Shown here piece by piece: positions 1 through 10,390 of a stretch of DNA of 64,000 nt. The DNA is from Gammaproteobacteria bacterium (GTDB lineage: Bacteria; Pseudomonadota; Gammaproteobacteria; Steroidobacterales; Woeseiaceae). Made by a program: the position numbers and the translations under genes. How positions within the stretch are numbered: position 1 is the first letter of the stretch; the number at the start of each line of letters is the position of its first letter. The notes under the pieces were generated by a model. The model worked only from the letters and a program-made list of their open reading frames with translations, was not told where the DNA came from and did not search any database. Where the stretch lies: assembly GCA_024640305.1 (NCBI GenBank), contig JAHEFG010000001.1, positions 119,943 through 183,942 of the forward strand, given 5' to 3'.

Positions 1-14
1 CGGTTGAGATTTGA

Positions 15-566
15 TCATTTATTGAGTTTGGAGAACTTTGAGCCCTCCAGCGTCAGGTTGTACATCAGGCCCTTTGAACCGAAGATGAAACCAATCACCG
101 GATTCTGGACGTTGTACGAGTCAATGGTCTTGCCTGCACCGATGTCAATAAGTGCAACGGATCCGTCGATGCCCACTTTCCAACCGCTTGACTTGCGAAA
201 CTGCGTCAACGATTCCGGTGTCATAAACGCGATAACGACTGACTTTGCCTGTGCGCCAGCCTGAAAACCGATCGAACCGCTCGTACTGCGATAGTAACCG
301 GCGGTGCGACCGCCAATACGCAGCGCGCCTTCACCTGTCTCTGCACCAACACCGACACCCGCCTTGATGATGCGCGGAAAAACGAGATAGCCGGCCGCCT
401 GCTCCAGAAAATGTTGCCCGCCGGTAATGTCTTCTCGAAAAACGTGCAGCGCCGCATCCGCTTCACTATCAATTTTACTCGCAGACCAGTCAACGGAGGC
501 ACAGGACTGCAAAAAAACGCCGGCTACCAGGATCGCGCCCACCTTCAGCAGAGATTCCTTCATCAT
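15..566 (-). CDS. SYLF-domain (YSC84-like) lipoprotein
   Basis: About 183 residues with an N-terminal hydrophobic segment ending in a lipobox-like LQSC, so probably an exported lipoprotein. The rest matches the SYLF/YSC84 fold, with glycine-rich stretches such as KAGVGVGAETG and GFIFGSKGLMYN. SYLF domains bind lipids in eukaryotes; the bacterial role is poorly known, so no reaction is proposed. I chose the ATG at 566 over a GTG two codons upstream because GAGGTG sits just before it. It starts three bases after the hutG stop and may be read through from the hut operon, but nothing ties it to histidine use. Family call firm, function unknown. Confidence 0.8.
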   Translation of the reverse strand: MMKESLLKVGAILVAGVFLQSCASVDWSASKIDSEADAALHVFREDITGGQHFLEQAAGYLVFPRIIKAGVGVGAETGEGALRIGGRTAGYYRSTSGSIGFQAGAQAKSVVIAFMTPESLTQFRKSSGWKVGIDGSVALIDIGAGKTIDSYNVQNPVIGFIFGSKGLMYNLTLEGSKFSKLNK

Positions 567-568
567 CT

Positions 569-1360
569 TCACCTCGCAATATGCCGTTTCGCCGCACCGA
601 CGAAGGCCATGAGCATGCGCTCGAGCGTAACACGAAGCTTGGATGCCTTCGCTGCATCATAGTTACGTGTCGCCTCATCCATGTAAGCGCGCTGTGCCAA
701 CTCAAGCTGTATCACTTGTATGTTATCTGCCGGTCGCCCGTAGTGGCGCGTGATATAGCCACCCTGGAAACGGGCATTTACGACCGTCTCGAAGGGGCTG
801 TTTTCAGCAATTTCGATGACATCGCCGGCAATACCGGCATCACAGCTGCGCCCACCCCAGGTACCGATGTTCAGAATCGGCAGATCACCGTCAAACAGTC
901 TCGGCACACGACTGGCGATTGAGTGCGCATCCCACAGCAGAGCATAACCGTGCGACTGCCTGAATTCGGCCAATGTGTCAGTTATTCTGGCGTGATAAGG
1001 CCTCCAAAATTGCTCCACGCGCGCCGTAACGTCGATAGCAATGTCGTCGCTGTAAATATCCCGGCCATCGAATGTTTGCCGGGGGCACAGGCCGGTCGCG
1101 ATTTGCCCCTCATACAAGTTCGTATCATCGGCGGGACGGTTGAGGTCAACGACGTATCGCGATAGCTGCGCTGAAATTGTCGACGCGCCCAGGCCATGCG
1201 CAAATTCGTACAGCCTCGATACGTGCCAATCGGTATCGGGAATATCCCTGCCCGCCTTCGTCATCGCCGGCGCAACATCGTCCGGCAATTTCCTTCCATC
1301 GTGCGGCACGCTGATCAGCAGTGGTATCGAGCCGCGGTGGAATGTAAATGTGTCCGTCAT
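569..1360 (-). CDS. hutG: N-formylglutamate deformylase
   Basis: 263 residues of the N-formylglutamate amidohydrolase family. It hydrolyses N-formyl-L-glutamate to glutamate and formate, the last step of the five-step histidine route and the partner of the HutF deiminase found in this cluster. Family features include SVPHDGR near residue 18, the DTDWHVSRLYEFA segment and the VVDLNRP motif. Its start overlaps the hutH stop by 4 bases, so translation is probably coupled. Cytoplasmic. It is last in the hutF-C-U-H-G transcription order. Confidence 0.93.
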   Translation of the reverse strand: MTDTFTFHRGSIPLLISVPHDGRKLPDDVAPAMTKAGRDIPDTDWHVSRLYEFAHGLGASTISAQLSRYVVDLNRPADDTNLYEGQIATGLCPRQTFDGRDIYSDDIAIDVTARVEQFWRPYHARITDTLAEFRQSHGYALLWDAHSIASRVPRLFDGDLPILNIGTWGGRSCDAGIAGDVIEIAENSPFETVVNARFQGGYITRHYGRPADNIQVIQLELAQRAYMDEATRNYDAAKASKLRVTLERMLMAFVGAAKRHIAR

Positions 1361-2886
1361 ACGCTGTGGCTGGGGAGAATCGATTCCGAATACGCGCAGA
1401 AAACTCCCTCGTCAATCAGGCCCACGACTCTTGCTATATCCGCAGACATTGATCGATCCTCACCGTATGCCGGGGAAACTTCGCGTATCGAAGCGATGAC
1501 TCGTTCGAGTATCGGCGAACTCTTTTGCGGCAGATGAAATTCAACTCCCTGTGTCGCAGCCAGAAGCTCAATTGCAACGATGTTGGCAACGTTATCTATC
1601 ATCTCGTGGAGACGGCGTGCCGCAAAAGTTGCCATGCTGACATGATCTTCCTGGTTCGCCGACGTCGGGATACTGTCGACGCTGGCCGGGTGCGCATGCG
1701 ATTTGTTTTCGGATGCCAGCGCCGCAGCAGTGACCTGGGCCATCATAAACCCGCTGTTCAATCCGCCCTCTTTGACAAGGAATGGCGGCAATCCGCTCAG
1801 GTTCCCGTCAATCAACAGTGCGATGCGCCGCTCTGACAGCGAGCCAATCTCGGCAATTGCAAGGGCCAGGTAGTCGGCCGCCAGGGCAACCGGCTCTGCG
1901 TGAAAATTGCCACCAGACAACACCGCATTGGACTCCGCAAAAACGAGCGGGTTGTCGGTCACTGCATTGGCCTCCGTCTCGAGAACGCTGCACACATGCC
2001 GCACGACATCGAGACATGCGCCGATAACCTGTGGTTGACAGCGTATCGAGTATGGGTCCTGCACATGATCACAAGCAACGTGAGAAGCTCGAATCTCGCT
2101 ACCGCGCATGAGTTCGCGCAGGACACCTGCGACAGCGATCTGTCCTCCGTGGCCGCGGACGGTCTGAATTCGCCTGTCGAATGGCGTGTCGCTGCCCTTG
2201 ACCGCATCGGACGACATTGCACCGGCTGCGAGTGCCGCCGCAAGAACGTTTTCGGTGCGAAATACGGCCGCGAGTGCCAACGCGGTGGAAACCTGTGTGC
2301 CATTGAGCAGCGCCAACCCTTCCTTTGGTGCAAGCTTGATGGGCTCGATCCCGGCCTCCCTAAGCGCCAGCTCTGCAGGCACAATCGTACCCTGCACTTT
2401 CGCTTCACCGACGCCGATCAGCACGCCTGCCATGTGCGCCAATGGCGCAAGATCACCCGAGGCACCAACGGATCCCTGCGAAGGTATACGCGGATAAACG
2501 TTGTGGTTGATCAATTCACACAAGGCTTCAACGAGCTCCAGCCGCACGCCCGAGAAACCTTCCGCGAGTGCGATGACTTTCATCAGCATCACGAGGCGAA
2601 CGATGTCGTCGTCCAGGTCTTCGCCGACGCCAACGGCATGTGAACGCACCAGGTTTTCCTGTAAATGCGCGAGTTCGTCGTCATCGATGCGCACATTCGC
2701 GAGCTGCCCGAAGCCGGTATTGACGCCGTAAACCTCGTCGCCCGCGGCAACCACATTAGCGATCAGCTCGTTGGACTCGGCAATACGCCGACGCGCGTCA
2801 TCTCCCAGGCTTACCTTGACCGGTTGCCGCCATGCGGCGCGCAACTCGGTGAGGCCGACCAGTTGATTTTCTATGGTTAGTTTCAT
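1357..2886 (-). CDS. hutH: Histidine ammonia-lyase
   Basis: 509 residues, the usual length. It eliminates ammonia from L-histidine to give urocanate, the first committed step. The Ala-Ser-Gly triad that cyclises into the MIO electrophile is present in [11 protein letters not shown] (around residues 141-151), and the N-terminal YGVNTGFG and later QEDHVSM segments are conserved. It overlaps hutU upstream and hutG downstream by 4 bases each, so it is an internal gene of a tightly coupled operon. Cytoplasmic homotetramer by family knowledge. Confidence 0.97.
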   Translation of the reverse strand: MKLTIENQLVGLTELRAAWRQPVKVSLGDDARRRIAESNELIANVVAAGDEVYGVNTGFGQLANVRIDDDELAHLQENLVRSHAVGVGEDLDDDIVRLVMLMKVIALAEGFSGVRLELVEALCELINHNVYPRIPSQGSVGASGDLAPLAHMAGVLIGVGEAKVQGTIVPAELALREAGIEPIKLAPKEGLALLNGTQVSTALALAAVFRTENVLAAALAAGAMSSDAVKGSDTPFDRRIQTVRGHGGQIAVAGVLRELMRGSEIRASHVACDHVQDPYSIRCQPQVIGACLDVVRHVCSVLETEANAVTDNPLVFAESNAVLSGGNFHAEPVALAADYLALAIAEIGSLSERRIALLIDGNLSGLPPFLVKEGGLNSGFMMAQVTAAALASENKSHAHPASVDSIPTSANQEDHVSMATFAARRLHEMIDNVANIVAIELLAATQGVEFHLPQKSSPILERVIASIREVSPAYGEDRSMSADIARVVGLIDEGVFCAYSESILPSHSV

Positions 2887-4553
2887 TGCGCACCCTCGTG
2901 ATTCAGCATCGGCAGGTTGAGCCCGTGCTCTTTTGCACAGGCAATCGCGTCTTCATAGCCGGCATCGGCGTGTCGCATGACACCGGTGGCGGGGTCATTC
3001 CAGAGCACACGGGCAATTCGTTTGTCGGCAGCTTCCGAGCCATCACAAACGATCACGAGCCCCGCGTGCTGCGCATATCCCATGCCAACGCCGCCACCGT
3101 GATGGAAGGAAACCCAGGTCGCGCCGCTCGCAGTGTTTAGTAACGCGTTTAGCAACGGCCAGTCAGAAACCGCATCGGAACCATCACGCATCGATTCCGT
3201 CTCCCTGTTCGGGCTGGCAACGGAACCACTGTCAAGATGATCCCGGCCAATGACAACAGGTGCCTTCAGTTCACCACTTCGCACCATCTCGTTAAACGCG
3301 AGGCCGAGCCGGTCGCGTTGCCCCAGACCGACCCAACATATACGCGCGGGCAAACCCTGAAAATGAATGCGCTCGCGCGCGGCATCGAGCCATGCATGAA
3401 GATGCGCATCATCCGGAATCAACTCCTTAACCTTGGCGTCGGTCTTGTAGATGTCCTCGGGATCGCCCGACAACGCTGCCCAACGAAAGGGCCCGACGCC
3501 GCGGCAAAACAGAGGTCGCACGTATGCCGGAACAAAGCCTGGAAAATCGAAAGCATTATCGACGCCTTCGTTGAGCGCTTCCTGGCGGATGTTATTGCCA
3601 TAATCGAAAGTCGGAATTCCAGCCTTCTGGAATTCGAGCATCGCCCGCACGTGAACCGCCATCGATTTGCGTGCCGCCGCTGCGACCGCATCCGGGTCGC
3701 TGACGCGAGTTTTTTCCCACTGTTCCACACTCCAGCCGATCGGCAAATAACCATTGGCCGGATCGTGCGCCGAGGTCTGATCTGTAACTGCATCAGGCCT
3801 TACACCGCGCTTGACCATCTCGGGCAATAACTCTGCGGCGTTGCCGAGCAGCCCAATGCTCACAGGAGCCCGCTCCTCGACCGATTTATTGATGAGCGCG
3901 AGTGCTTCTTCAAGTGACTCCGCACGAGTATCGAGATAGCCCGTCTCCAGCCGTTTGTCGATGCGGCTTGACTGGCATTCTATTGCCAGCATCGACGCAC
4001 CGGCCATAGTCGCCGCCAGGGGCTGTGCACCGCCCATGCCACCGAGTCCGGCGGTCAGAATCCAGCGCCCGGCCAGATCGCCACCGTAATGCTGCCTGCC
4101 CATTTCGGCGAACGTCTCGTAAGTACCCTGCACGATTCCCTGGCTGCCGATGTAGATCCATGAGCCCGCCGTCATCTGGCCGAACATCATCAGGCCTTTG
4201 CGGTCGAGTTCACGAAAGTGCTCCCAGTTCGCCCATGCGGGAACGAGGTTTGAATTTGCTATCAGCACTCGCGGCGCGTCGGCATGCGTTTTGAACACGC
4301 CGACGGGCTTGCCGGATTGCACCAGCAAAGTTTCATCAGCCTCGAGCGTCTTGAGTGTGCTGACAATCACGTCGAATGCTTCCCAGTTGCGTGCGGCTTT
4401 GCCAATGCCCCCATAAACAACAAGATCCTCCGGGCGCTCAGCGACGTCCGGATCGAGATTGTTCATAATCATTCGCAATGGCGCCTCGGTCAGCCAGCTT
4501 TTCGCCTGGAGTTTTGTCCCAGTGGGTGCCTTGATTGTTCGTTGCTTGCTCAT
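2883..4553 (-). CDS. hutU: Urocanate hydratase
   Basis: 556 residues, full length. It converts urocanate to 4-imidazolone-5-propionate using tightly bound NAD+ as an electrophile. The family signatures [10 protein letters not shown] near the N-terminus, the glycine-rich [12 protein letters not shown] and the C-terminal [17 protein letters not shown] are all visible. It sits between hutC and hutH with 4-base overlaps at both ends. No sign of truncation. Confidence 0.97.
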   Translation of the reverse strand: MSKQRTIKAPTGTKLQAKSWLTEAPLRMIMNNLDPDVAERPEDLVVYGGIGKAARNWEAFDVIVSTLKTLEADETLLVQSGKPVGVFKTHADAPRVLIANSNLVPAWANWEHFRELDRKGLMMFGQMTAGSWIYIGSQGIVQGTYETFAEMGRQHYGGDLAGRWILTAGLGGMGGAQPLAATMAGASMLAIECQSSRIDKRLETGYLDTRAESLEEALALINKSVEERAPVSIGLLGNAAELLPEMVKRGVRPDAVTDQTSAHDPANGYLPIGWSVEQWEKTRVSDPDAVAAAARKSMAVHVRAMLEFQKAGIPTFDYGNNIRQEALNEGVDNAFDFPGFVPAYVRPLFCRGVGPFRWAALSGDPEDIYKTDAKVKELIPDDAHLHAWLDAARERIHFQGLPARICWVGLGQRDRLGLAFNEMVRSGELKAPVVIGRDHLDSGSVASPNRETESMRDGSDAVSDWPLLNALLNTASGATWVSFHHGGGVGMGYAQHAGLVIVCDGSEAADKRIARVLWNDPATGVMRHADAGYEDAIACAKEHGLNLPMLNHEGAQ

Positions 4554-5317
4554 CGTTCTATTGTCTCCAGTTCCACGACATTGGCCGTCGTCGATTTTGG
4601 TGTTCCGGGAGGGGCGTAATGCCCGGTCAGTTCATAGCGACTGCCCGGGTGGTGCAGGCGGGCAAAAGTGACGGGGCGACCGTGTGACCAGGTACGTCGG
4701 ATCACGACCAGGCTCGGTTCGCCATCAGCCATTTGTAATTGCTGGCGAACCGCGGCATTCGGTAGCGTCGCTCGCACCACCTGTTCCGCTTCCTGCAGTG
4801 GTGAAATAGCAGTGAGATAGGCGCTCGGTGTAACCGTTCGAAAGTCCTGCTCGATACACCCGGGCGCGAAATCTGCGACGACGTATCGATCCTCGACCTG
4901 GACCGGGCTGGAATTTTCAAAGTGTACGAGCAGCAGATGAAATACGTCCGTGCCTTGCTCGACATCCAGCGCCCGGGCTATTTCGCCGCGTGCGTGCTGA
5001 CGCGACTGCCGCACGACCTCGCAGGTATGTGCGTGGCCGCGGCGCGTAATTTCATCTGCGATGTTCTGCACCTCGAGCACGTGAGATCGAGCCCGAAAAT
5101 CAGACACAAACGTGCCACGACCGGCGATGCGATCGACATAACCCTCGTCGGTCAGTTCACGCAATGCACGATTCGCAGTCATACGCGAAACGTTCATCGA
5201 CTCCACCAACTCGTTTTCTGATGGAACCCGGTCTCTGGGCCTCAGGTCACCATTCGATATACGCCCAATGATCAGATCCTTGAGCTGCTGGTATCTTGGT
5301 TTTGCGAGCGCTGTCAC
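4550..5317 (-). CDS. hutC: Histidine utilization repressor HutC (GntR family)
   Basis: A GntR-type winged helix (residues about 5-70, with [16 protein letters not shown] and GRGTF) is followed by a UTRA ligand domain. HutC repressors sense urocanate and release hut promoters. I place the start at a GTG at 5317, which overlaps the hutF stop as GTGA; the 29 residues encoded upstream in the same frame have no family similarity and lie inside hutF. Being inside the operon it controls, it should autoregulate. The probable operator is at 6685-6702. Confidence 0.92.
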   Translation of the reverse strand: MTALAKPRYQQLKDLIIGRISNGDLRPRDRVPSENELVESMNVSRMTANRALRELTDEGYVDRIAGRGTFVSDFRARSHVLEVQNIADEITRRGHAHTCEVVRQSRQHARGEIARALDVEQGTDVFHLLLVHFENSSPVQVEDRYVVADFAPGCIEQDFRTVTPSAYLTAISPLQEAEQVVRATLPNAAVRQQLQMADGEPSLVVIRRTWSHGRPVTFARLHHPGSRYELTGHYAPPGTPKSTTANVVELETIER

Positions 5318-6672
5318 CGTGCTTCCCCGATCTTCCTCAGCGCGTCCGCAAAACCGGCTCGAATATCGGCCTGACCGACATGTTGCCCGTCGATGACCCG
5401 CCATTTTCCGTGCACCATGACGCGCTCGATCGGCAGGCGATAACCCGAAAAAACCAGCGCATCTAGCAACGATGCCATGTCATGACCAACCAGCATTGGA
5501 TCGTCGTCATGCAGTGCAACCACGTCTGCCACGGCACCGCTGTGAATGCCCGCCGTCTCTCGCGTACTGATCTGTGCACCGCCATCGAGCGCGCGTGAAA
5601 ACAACTCCTGGCCAACATGCGCCTGCTGCATCGATACGACGTTCCTCGATTGCATCACCAGGCGTTGGCCGTACTCCAGCCAGCGAAGTTCCTCGAACGG
5701 ATTTATGGAAACGTGGCTATCAGACCCAATTGCCATTTTCCCGCCTGCGCCAAGAAAATCATGCAGCGGAAACAGGCCATCACCAAGGTTCGCTTCGGTG
5801 CTCGGACAAAGGCACACGACTGCGGACGATTGCGCAAGGGACGCGGTTTCGTCCGCATCCATATGCGTCGCATGCACCAGGCACCAGTTGTCTCCAACAT
5901 TGAAGTTTTCAAGCAACCAATGAACAGGACGTCGACCGTACGCGGCCATCGACTGGTCGACCTCGCGCTGCTGCTCGGCGATATGCAGGTGCATCGGCAG
6001 GTTTCGAGCATCGGCGGTACGGGCAATCTCGACGAGCGATTCCTTGCAAACGGCGCGCAGACTATGCGCGCCGATAGCCACGTTAAGTGTTTCTGATGCT
6101 CGCTCGAGAACCCGCCCATGATGTGCCAGGAAACTTTCAACATCATTGGCAAACAGCTTCTGGTGCCCTGCCAGCTCATGTTGATCGAACCCGGATCGCT
6201 CGTACAGCACCGGCACGTATGTCATGCGAATACCGCTGTCATGTGCCGCGGCGTAAAGCGCGTTGAACATCATGTCGTCGTGTTGGTTGCCACCAGGTTC
6301 CGAATGCAGGTAGTGAAACTCGGCGACGGAGGTATAGCCGCTTTCAAGCATCTCGCTATACGCCTGCCGTGCTATTGCCGCAAGCAAGTCAGCATTGAGC
6401 CGCCCTGCCAGCGCATACATTCGCTCACGCCAGGTCCAGAAGTTGTCTTGTCCGGCCGCGGAACGCTCTTCCGTCCTGCCCGCGAGTGCTCGCTGGAATG
6501 CGTGGCTATGGGCATTGCAGAGTCCTGGAATGATGATGCCTGCCACGAAGTCACTGGACTCCGCCGTGGTATTTGCAGTGATACTGCTGATGCGTCCACC
6601 ATCAAGCTGCAAGCGGACATTGTCTGCCCAGCCCTTTTGCAACAATGCTTTACGAGCGAAAATAGACGACAC
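5314..6672 (-). CDS. hutF: Formimidoylglutamate deiminase
   Basis: 452 residues, amidohydrolase superfamily. It deaminates N-formimino-L-glutamate to N-formylglutamate, which HutG then cleaves; this is the five-step variant that avoids formiminotransferase. The metal-binding HSH appears in NAHSHAFQRALAG, with LHIAEQ and GSDSHVS further on. The frame is open upstream, but the family N-terminus (SSIFARKALLQKGWA) begins at a GTG at 6672, which also keeps the HutC operator outside the coding region. First gene of the minus-strand hut operon. Confidence 0.93.
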   Translation of the reverse strand: MSSIFARKALLQKGWADNVRLQLDGGRISSITANTTAESSDFVAGIIIPGLCNAHSHAFQRALAGRTEERSAAGQDNFWTWRERMYALAGRLNADLLAAIARQAYSEMLESGYTSVAEFHYLHSEPGGNQHDDMMFNALYAAAHDSGIRMTYVPVLYERSGFDQHELAGHQKLFANDVESFLAHHGRVLERASETLNVAIGAHSLRAVCKESLVEIARTADARNLPMHLHIAEQQREVDQSMAAYGRRPVHWLLENFNVGDNWCLVHATHMDADETASLAQSSAVVCLCPSTEANLGDGLFPLHDFLGAGGKMAIGSDSHVSINPFEELRWLEYGQRLVMQSRNVVSMQQAHVGQELFSRALDGGAQISTRETAGIHSGAVADVVALHDDDPMLVGHDMASLLDALVFSGYRLPIERVMVHGKWRVIDGQHVGQADIRAGFADALRKIGEAR

Positions 6673-6684
6673 TTGAGGCCCATT

Positions 6685-6702
6685 AAGTTGTATATACAGC
6701 TT
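6685..6702. promoter_or_regulatory. Probable HutC operator
   Basis: The 68-base gap between the divergent hutF and hutI starts holds AAGTTGTATATACAGCTT, whose perfect core is TGTATATACA with near-matching arms (AAGT/GCTT). HutC of pseudomonads recognises TGTA-N2-TACA type sites, so this fits. It is 12 bases upstream of hutF and 38 upstream of hutI, so one bound repressor could shut both promoters. Confidence 0.8.
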
Positions 6703-6740
6703 GGGCCATGATACCGTCGAAAGCACACTCGGAGCAATGA

Positions 6741-7964
6741 ATGACGGACTGGGATCTGCTGCTAACGGACGCGCGCATCGCAACTATGCGAAGCGATTCG
6801 CCCGGGTTCGGTGTGGTCGAGGACGGTGCTATAGCGATCCTGGACGGTGCTCTGGCGTGGCTGGGGCCGCAGACAGAGCTTCCCGGGAAGACGGCCGCGG
6901 TGACCCGATCCGTGGCAGGTCAGTGGATTACGCCGGCACTGATCGATTGCCACACACACCTGGTTTTCGGCGGCGATCGCTCTGCCGAATTCGAGCAACG
7001 CCTCCAGGGTGCAAGTTACGAGGATATTGCCCGCTCCGGCGGCGGCATCCTTGCCACGGTTAAAGCTACTCGCCAGACAGCATCTGATGCGTTATTCGAA
7101 TCAGCGATGCGTCGCGTGCGAATGCTCGAGGCCGATGGGGTTGCAACCGTTGAGATCAAGTCAGGTTACGGGCTCGATATCGATAGCGAGATCAAAATGC
7201 TCGAGGTCGCGCGGCGAATCGGAACGTCATCAAGTTTGACGGTTCGCACCACCCTGCTCGCCGCTCACACCGTACCACCAGAATTTATTGACGATGCAGA
7301 TGCCTACGTCGACCTCATTTGCAGTCAACTGCTGCCACTCGTCGCTGCAAAAAAGCTCGCCGATGCCGTCGACGCTTATTGCGAGAAAATAGCGTTCAAC
7401 GCCGACCAGGTCGCCAAAGTATTTGGCTGCGCACAGTCCTTCGGCATTCCGGTGAAGCTTCACGCTGACCAACTCAGCGACAGCGGCGGCGCGTCCCTGG
7501 CAGCAAGCTTCGGCGCGCTATCGGCCGACCATCTCGAATACACGTCACCGTCCGGTGTTAAAGCCATGGCGAGTGCAGGAACCGTTGCCGTGCTCTTGCC
7601 CGGCGCGTTTCTGACTCTGAACGAGACGCAACGACCGCCTGTTGATGAATTGCGCCAACAAAACGTGCCTATCGCGATCGCGACCGATTGTAATCCCGGC
7701 ACGTCACCGCTTTGCTCGGTGCGCGAGGCTATGGCTCTTGCCAGCCGACTGTTCAGACTTACACCACAGGAGTGTCTGGCAGGCGCGACGCGGGAGGCAG
7801 CCATCGCGCTCGGCCTTGGCGAAGATCGCGGTACGCTCGAGACGGGCAAGCGCGCCGACCTCGCAATTTGGGATATTGACCATCCGCGGGACCTTAGCTA
7901 CTGGCTCGGCAGCCCCTCGCTGGCGGGCTTGTTAATAGCAGGTCGGGATGTCAGTCTGCCCTGA
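6741..7964 (+). CDS. hutI: Imidazolonepropionase
   Basis: 407 residues, amidohydrolase fold. It opens the ring of 4-imidazolone-5-propionate to give N-formimino-L-glutamate, the substrate of HutF. The metal-binding motif HTH is in IDCHTHLVFGGDR, and KLHADQLS and ATDCNPGTSP are typical of HutI. The ATG at 6741 has GGAG six bases upstream. It is transcribed away from the rest of the hut genes and probably shares the HutC operator with them. The following transporter starts two bases after its stop. Confidence 0.96.
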   Translation: MTDWDLLLTDARIATMRSDSPGFGVVEDGAIAILDGALAWLGPQTELPGKTAAVTRSVAGQWITPALIDCHTHLVFGGDRSAEFEQRLQGASYEDIARSGGGILATVKATRQTASDALFESAMRRVRMLEADGVATVEIKSGYGLDIDSEIKMLEVARRIGTSSSLTVRTTLLAAHTVPPEFIDDADAYVDLICSQLLPLVAAKKLADAVDAYCEKIAFNADQVAKVFGCAQSFGIPVKLHADQLSDSGGASLAASFGALSADHLEYTSPSGVKAMASAGTVAVLLPGAFLTLNETQRPPVDELRQQNVPIAIATDCNPGTSPLCSVREAMALASRLFRLTPQECLAGATREAAIALGLGEDRGTLETGKRADLAIWDIDHPRDLSYWLGSPSLAGLLIAGRDVSLP

Positions 7965-7966
7965 TA

Positions 7967-9196
7967 GTGAGTTTCCCCCACCCCCACCATAAGCGCAGCT
8001 TCGTCGTTACGCTCGGCCTGCTGACCGGCCTGGCCGCTTTGACGGTCGACCTCAGCCTGCCCGCCATACCGGCGATGGTCGAAGCCCTCGCGACCGACCT
8101 GCAGCGCAGTCAGCAAATTGTCGGTATTTTCATGGCCGGCATGGCCTTCGGCCAGATCCCGGCCGGACTGTCTGCCGATCGCCTCGGCCGCATGCCCGTG
8201 CTGTATGTCGGCATGTCACTGTTCGCAATAGCGGCGACAATCGCCGCTACCGCGAATGATATTGAAGTCTTACTTGCCGCTCGTTTCCTGCAAGGGTTCG
8301 GTGCCGCGTCAGCACTCGTTGTATCCCGCGCAATCGTCAGGGACGTTGCAAGCGGCAAAGAAGCGGCACACCTGATGTCGTTAATGATGATGATCTTTAC
8401 AGCAGCACCGGTAATCGCGCCAAGCATCGGTGCATTGCTCGTCGCACAATGGGGCTGGCGTACTCCGTTTACCCTGATCGCCGCATGCGGCTTCGCGATA
8501 CTGCTCGCGATTCGCAGCAACCTGTTTGAGACGCACACACCGAGCACTGGTCAACACCCCGTGCGCCAGCTGATCTCCAGTTTCACCGAGTTCTTTTCGC
8601 ACCGGCAGAGTATCTTTGGCCTGCTGCTGGTCGTCCTGCCACCTGCAGGGTTCATGTCGATAATTACTGTATCCGCTGCACTTGTCGTCGAGATCTATGG
8701 ATTCTCGATACAGGCTTTCGGATTGGTGTTTGCGACCGCCGGACTATCGATACTTTCGGGCGCCACGATCAACCGTATTCTGGTCACGCGATTTGACATG
8801 ATGCAGTTGCTCACGATTTCTATAGCGCTCATGGCACTCAGCGGCACACAGTTAATTATTATTGCCTGGCTGGATAGCGCGCCGTTCTGGTGGCTATGGG
8901 CGAACATCTGCATCTTTATGTTTACGGTCGCCATTCTCATGCCGAACTCGATGGTCGTCGCGCTTGATCCTCTGCCCCGGATCGCCGGCGTAGCCTCATC
9001 AATTATTGGTACGCTGCAGAACGTCCTGGGAGCAACTGGTGCTATCGCTGGCGCATTAATTTATGACGGCAGCGTGCGCAACGGCGTCGTCATCATCGCC
9101 ACCGTATCCGCAATTACGATCACGGTTTTCTTGCTGAAACCACTGATCGCACCCGGACCGTTCATGCACCACCCGGACGAACTTGCACGGGATTGA
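7967..9196 (+). CDS. Bcr/CflA-family MFS drug efflux transporter
   Basis: 409 residues with about 12 hydrophobic segments. The opening LTVDLSLPAIPAM and the QQIVGIFMAGMAFGQIPAGLSADRLGR segment (MFS motif A) match the Bcr/CflA subfamily, proton-driven exporters of small drugs and sometimes dipeptides or amino acids. Start is a GTG two bases after the hutI stop, so it is co-transcribed with hutI. A link to histidine metabolism (export of an intermediate, say) would be guesswork. Confidence 0.82.
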   Translation: MSFPHPHHKRSFVVTLGLLTGLAALTVDLSLPAIPAMVEALATDLQRSQQIVGIFMAGMAFGQIPAGLSADRLGRMPVLYVGMSLFAIAATIAATANDIEVLLAARFLQGFGAASALVVSRAIVRDVASGKEAAHLMSLMMMIFTAAPVIAPSIGALLVAQWGWRTPFTLIAACGFAILLAIRSNLFETHTPSTGQHPVRQLISSFTEFFSHRQSIFGLLLVVLPPAGFMSIITVSAALVVEIYGFSIQAFGLVFATAGLSILSGATINRILVTRFDMMQLLTISIALMALSGTQLIIIAWLDSAPFWWLWANICIFMFTVAILMPNSMVVALDPLPRIAGVASSIIGTLQNVLGATGAIAGALIYDGSVRNGVVIIATVSAITITVFLLKPLIAPGPFMHHPDELARD

Positions 9197-9231
9197 ACTC
9201 CCGTGCCAAAGGACCCCGCCTAGGGGAGTTC
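9195..9231 (+). terminator. Possible stem-loop terminator after the MFS gene
   Basis: GAACTCCC (9195-9202) pairs with GGGAGTTC (9224-9231) across a 21-base loop that contains a second short stem (CCCC/GGGG), then TTTC follows. It starts inside the MFS stop codon region and overlaps the end of the convergent nitroreductase gene. The T-tract is short, so termination is only likely, not certain. Confidence 0.35.
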
Positions 9232-9804
9232 TTTCAGTACGTCTGTCACGGGCTTGCGGGTCTGATCGGGCGTGACCTTCGGGTAGCCGTAGCAGATCAG
9301 GCCGACGACAATCTCCTGGTCTGCATCAATTCCAACGATATCCAGAAAACGCGAGTCGCGTGTAATGTCGCCGGTAGTCCACTTCGAGCCAACACCGGCC
9401 CTCCACAGATACAGCGTCAGATTCTGCACAGCAGCGCTGCACGCTGCGAGATCCTCTTGCTGCAATATCGCTGTCTTCGATTTGCGGCAGGTTACAACTA
9501 ACCATCCCGGCTTTTCGGCCCAGCTCTTCACTTTGAAATCAGCTGCCTGCGCATCTTTTTTTGCTGTGGCGATGTCGCGGATGAGATCCAGACATATCGC
9601 TTTGGTTTGCCTGCCCAGCACATAAAATGCCCAGGGTTCGGTTACGTGGTGATTGGGTGCCCAGGTAGCGACTTCAATCGCATCACGAACGAGCTTTGCC
9701 GGCACCGGCGTTTGCAGAAACAGGTTTATGGTCCGTCGCCCGCGCAGCACTTCGCCAAATTCACGCAGGTCGCTGCTCTCGAAGCTCGGTGCCGATTTGC
9801 TCAT
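9220..9804 (-). CDS. Nitroreductase-family flavoprotein
   Basis: About 194 residues with RGRRTINLFLQTPVP near the start, ATWAPNHHVTEPW, and a conserved C-terminal GLICYGYPK, all typical of FMN-dependent NAD(P)H nitroreductases. The physiological substrate cannot be read from sequence. I prefer the ATG at 9804 (MSKSAPSF), which leaves a seven-base gap to the upstream cytochrome gene; an ATG at 9831 would overlap it by 20 bases. Likely co-transcribed with the b561 gene. Confidence 0.82.
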   Translation of the reverse strand: MSKSAPSFESSDLREFGEVLRGRRTINLFLQTPVPAKLVRDAIEVATWAPNHHVTEPWAFYVLGRQTKAICLDLIRDIATAKKDAQAADFKVKSWAEKPGWLVVTCRKSKTAILQQEDLAACSAAVQNLTLYLWRAGVGSKWTTGDITRDSRFLDIVGIDADQEIVVGLICYGYPKVTPDQTRKPVTDVLKELP

Positions 9805-9811
9805 AGCTGTT

Positions 9812-10369
9812 TCAAGGCCCCTTTGGAACACCGATTGTCATGCGCCGCAAGACATCGTTCTTGAGCACGAAATGGTTGTACAGCGCGCCAAGCACATGCA
9901 GGGCGAGGAAGACCGCAATGATGATCCAGGAGAATTCGTGGATTTCCTCCCAAAACTCGTGGGACTCATCATTTTCGACAATCGGCAGAGCAATAGAAAA
10001 CAAGCCGAAAAACGGCAATGGGTTGCCGCCCGATGCAACCGTGATGGCACCCGAGATCAGCTGTACAAAAACCGAAATGTAGAGCCCCCAGTGAACCAGC
10101 GTTGACGTTATACGCTGCCACCCGGGCATGCCGTCAGGATGCGCTGGCACACCGTTCAAAAATCGCCAGACCAGGCGCACGGTCATTAAGGCCAATACGA
10201 TAAGGGCGACGGATGCGTGCAACGCCCGCACTTCGACTTTCTCCGGACCGCGCTCCATACCCGCCTGTTGCAATCCCAGCCAGATCAGCATGAAGATGCC
10301 GATAGCAGCTAGCCAGTGCAACCATTTAGCTACGGAACCATATGCGCTGGATGTGTTTCGTGACACCAT
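9812..10369 (-). CDS. Cytochrome b561 family membrane protein
   Basis: 185 residues with four hydrophobic segments and histidines in the expected helices: KWLHWLAA, RALHASVAL, LVHWGLY and LALHVLGALYNHF, consistent with a di-heme b561 that moves electrons between the quinone pool and a periplasmic or membrane partner. A short acidic loop (ENDESHEFWEEIHEF) lies before the last helix. Its reductant and oxidant are not identifiable from the neighbourhood. Confidence 0.88.
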   Translation of the reverse strand: MVSRNTSSAYGSVAKWLHWLAAIGIFMLIWLGLQQAGMERGPEKVEVRALHASVALIVLALMTVRLVWRFLNGVPAHPDGMPGWQRITSTLVHWGLYISVFVQLISGAITVASGGNPLPFFGLFSIALPIVENDESHEFWEEIHEFSWIIIAVFLALHVLGALYNHFVLKNDVLRRMTIGVPKGP

Positions 10370-10390
10370 TTCCCTGCACCTCTCTGTCTA

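Noticed and set aside
1900-2643. Long open frame (about 247 codons) on plus inside hutH
   Set aside because: Lies wholly antisense to a full-length, motif-complete gene; composition typical of a GC-rich shadow frame.
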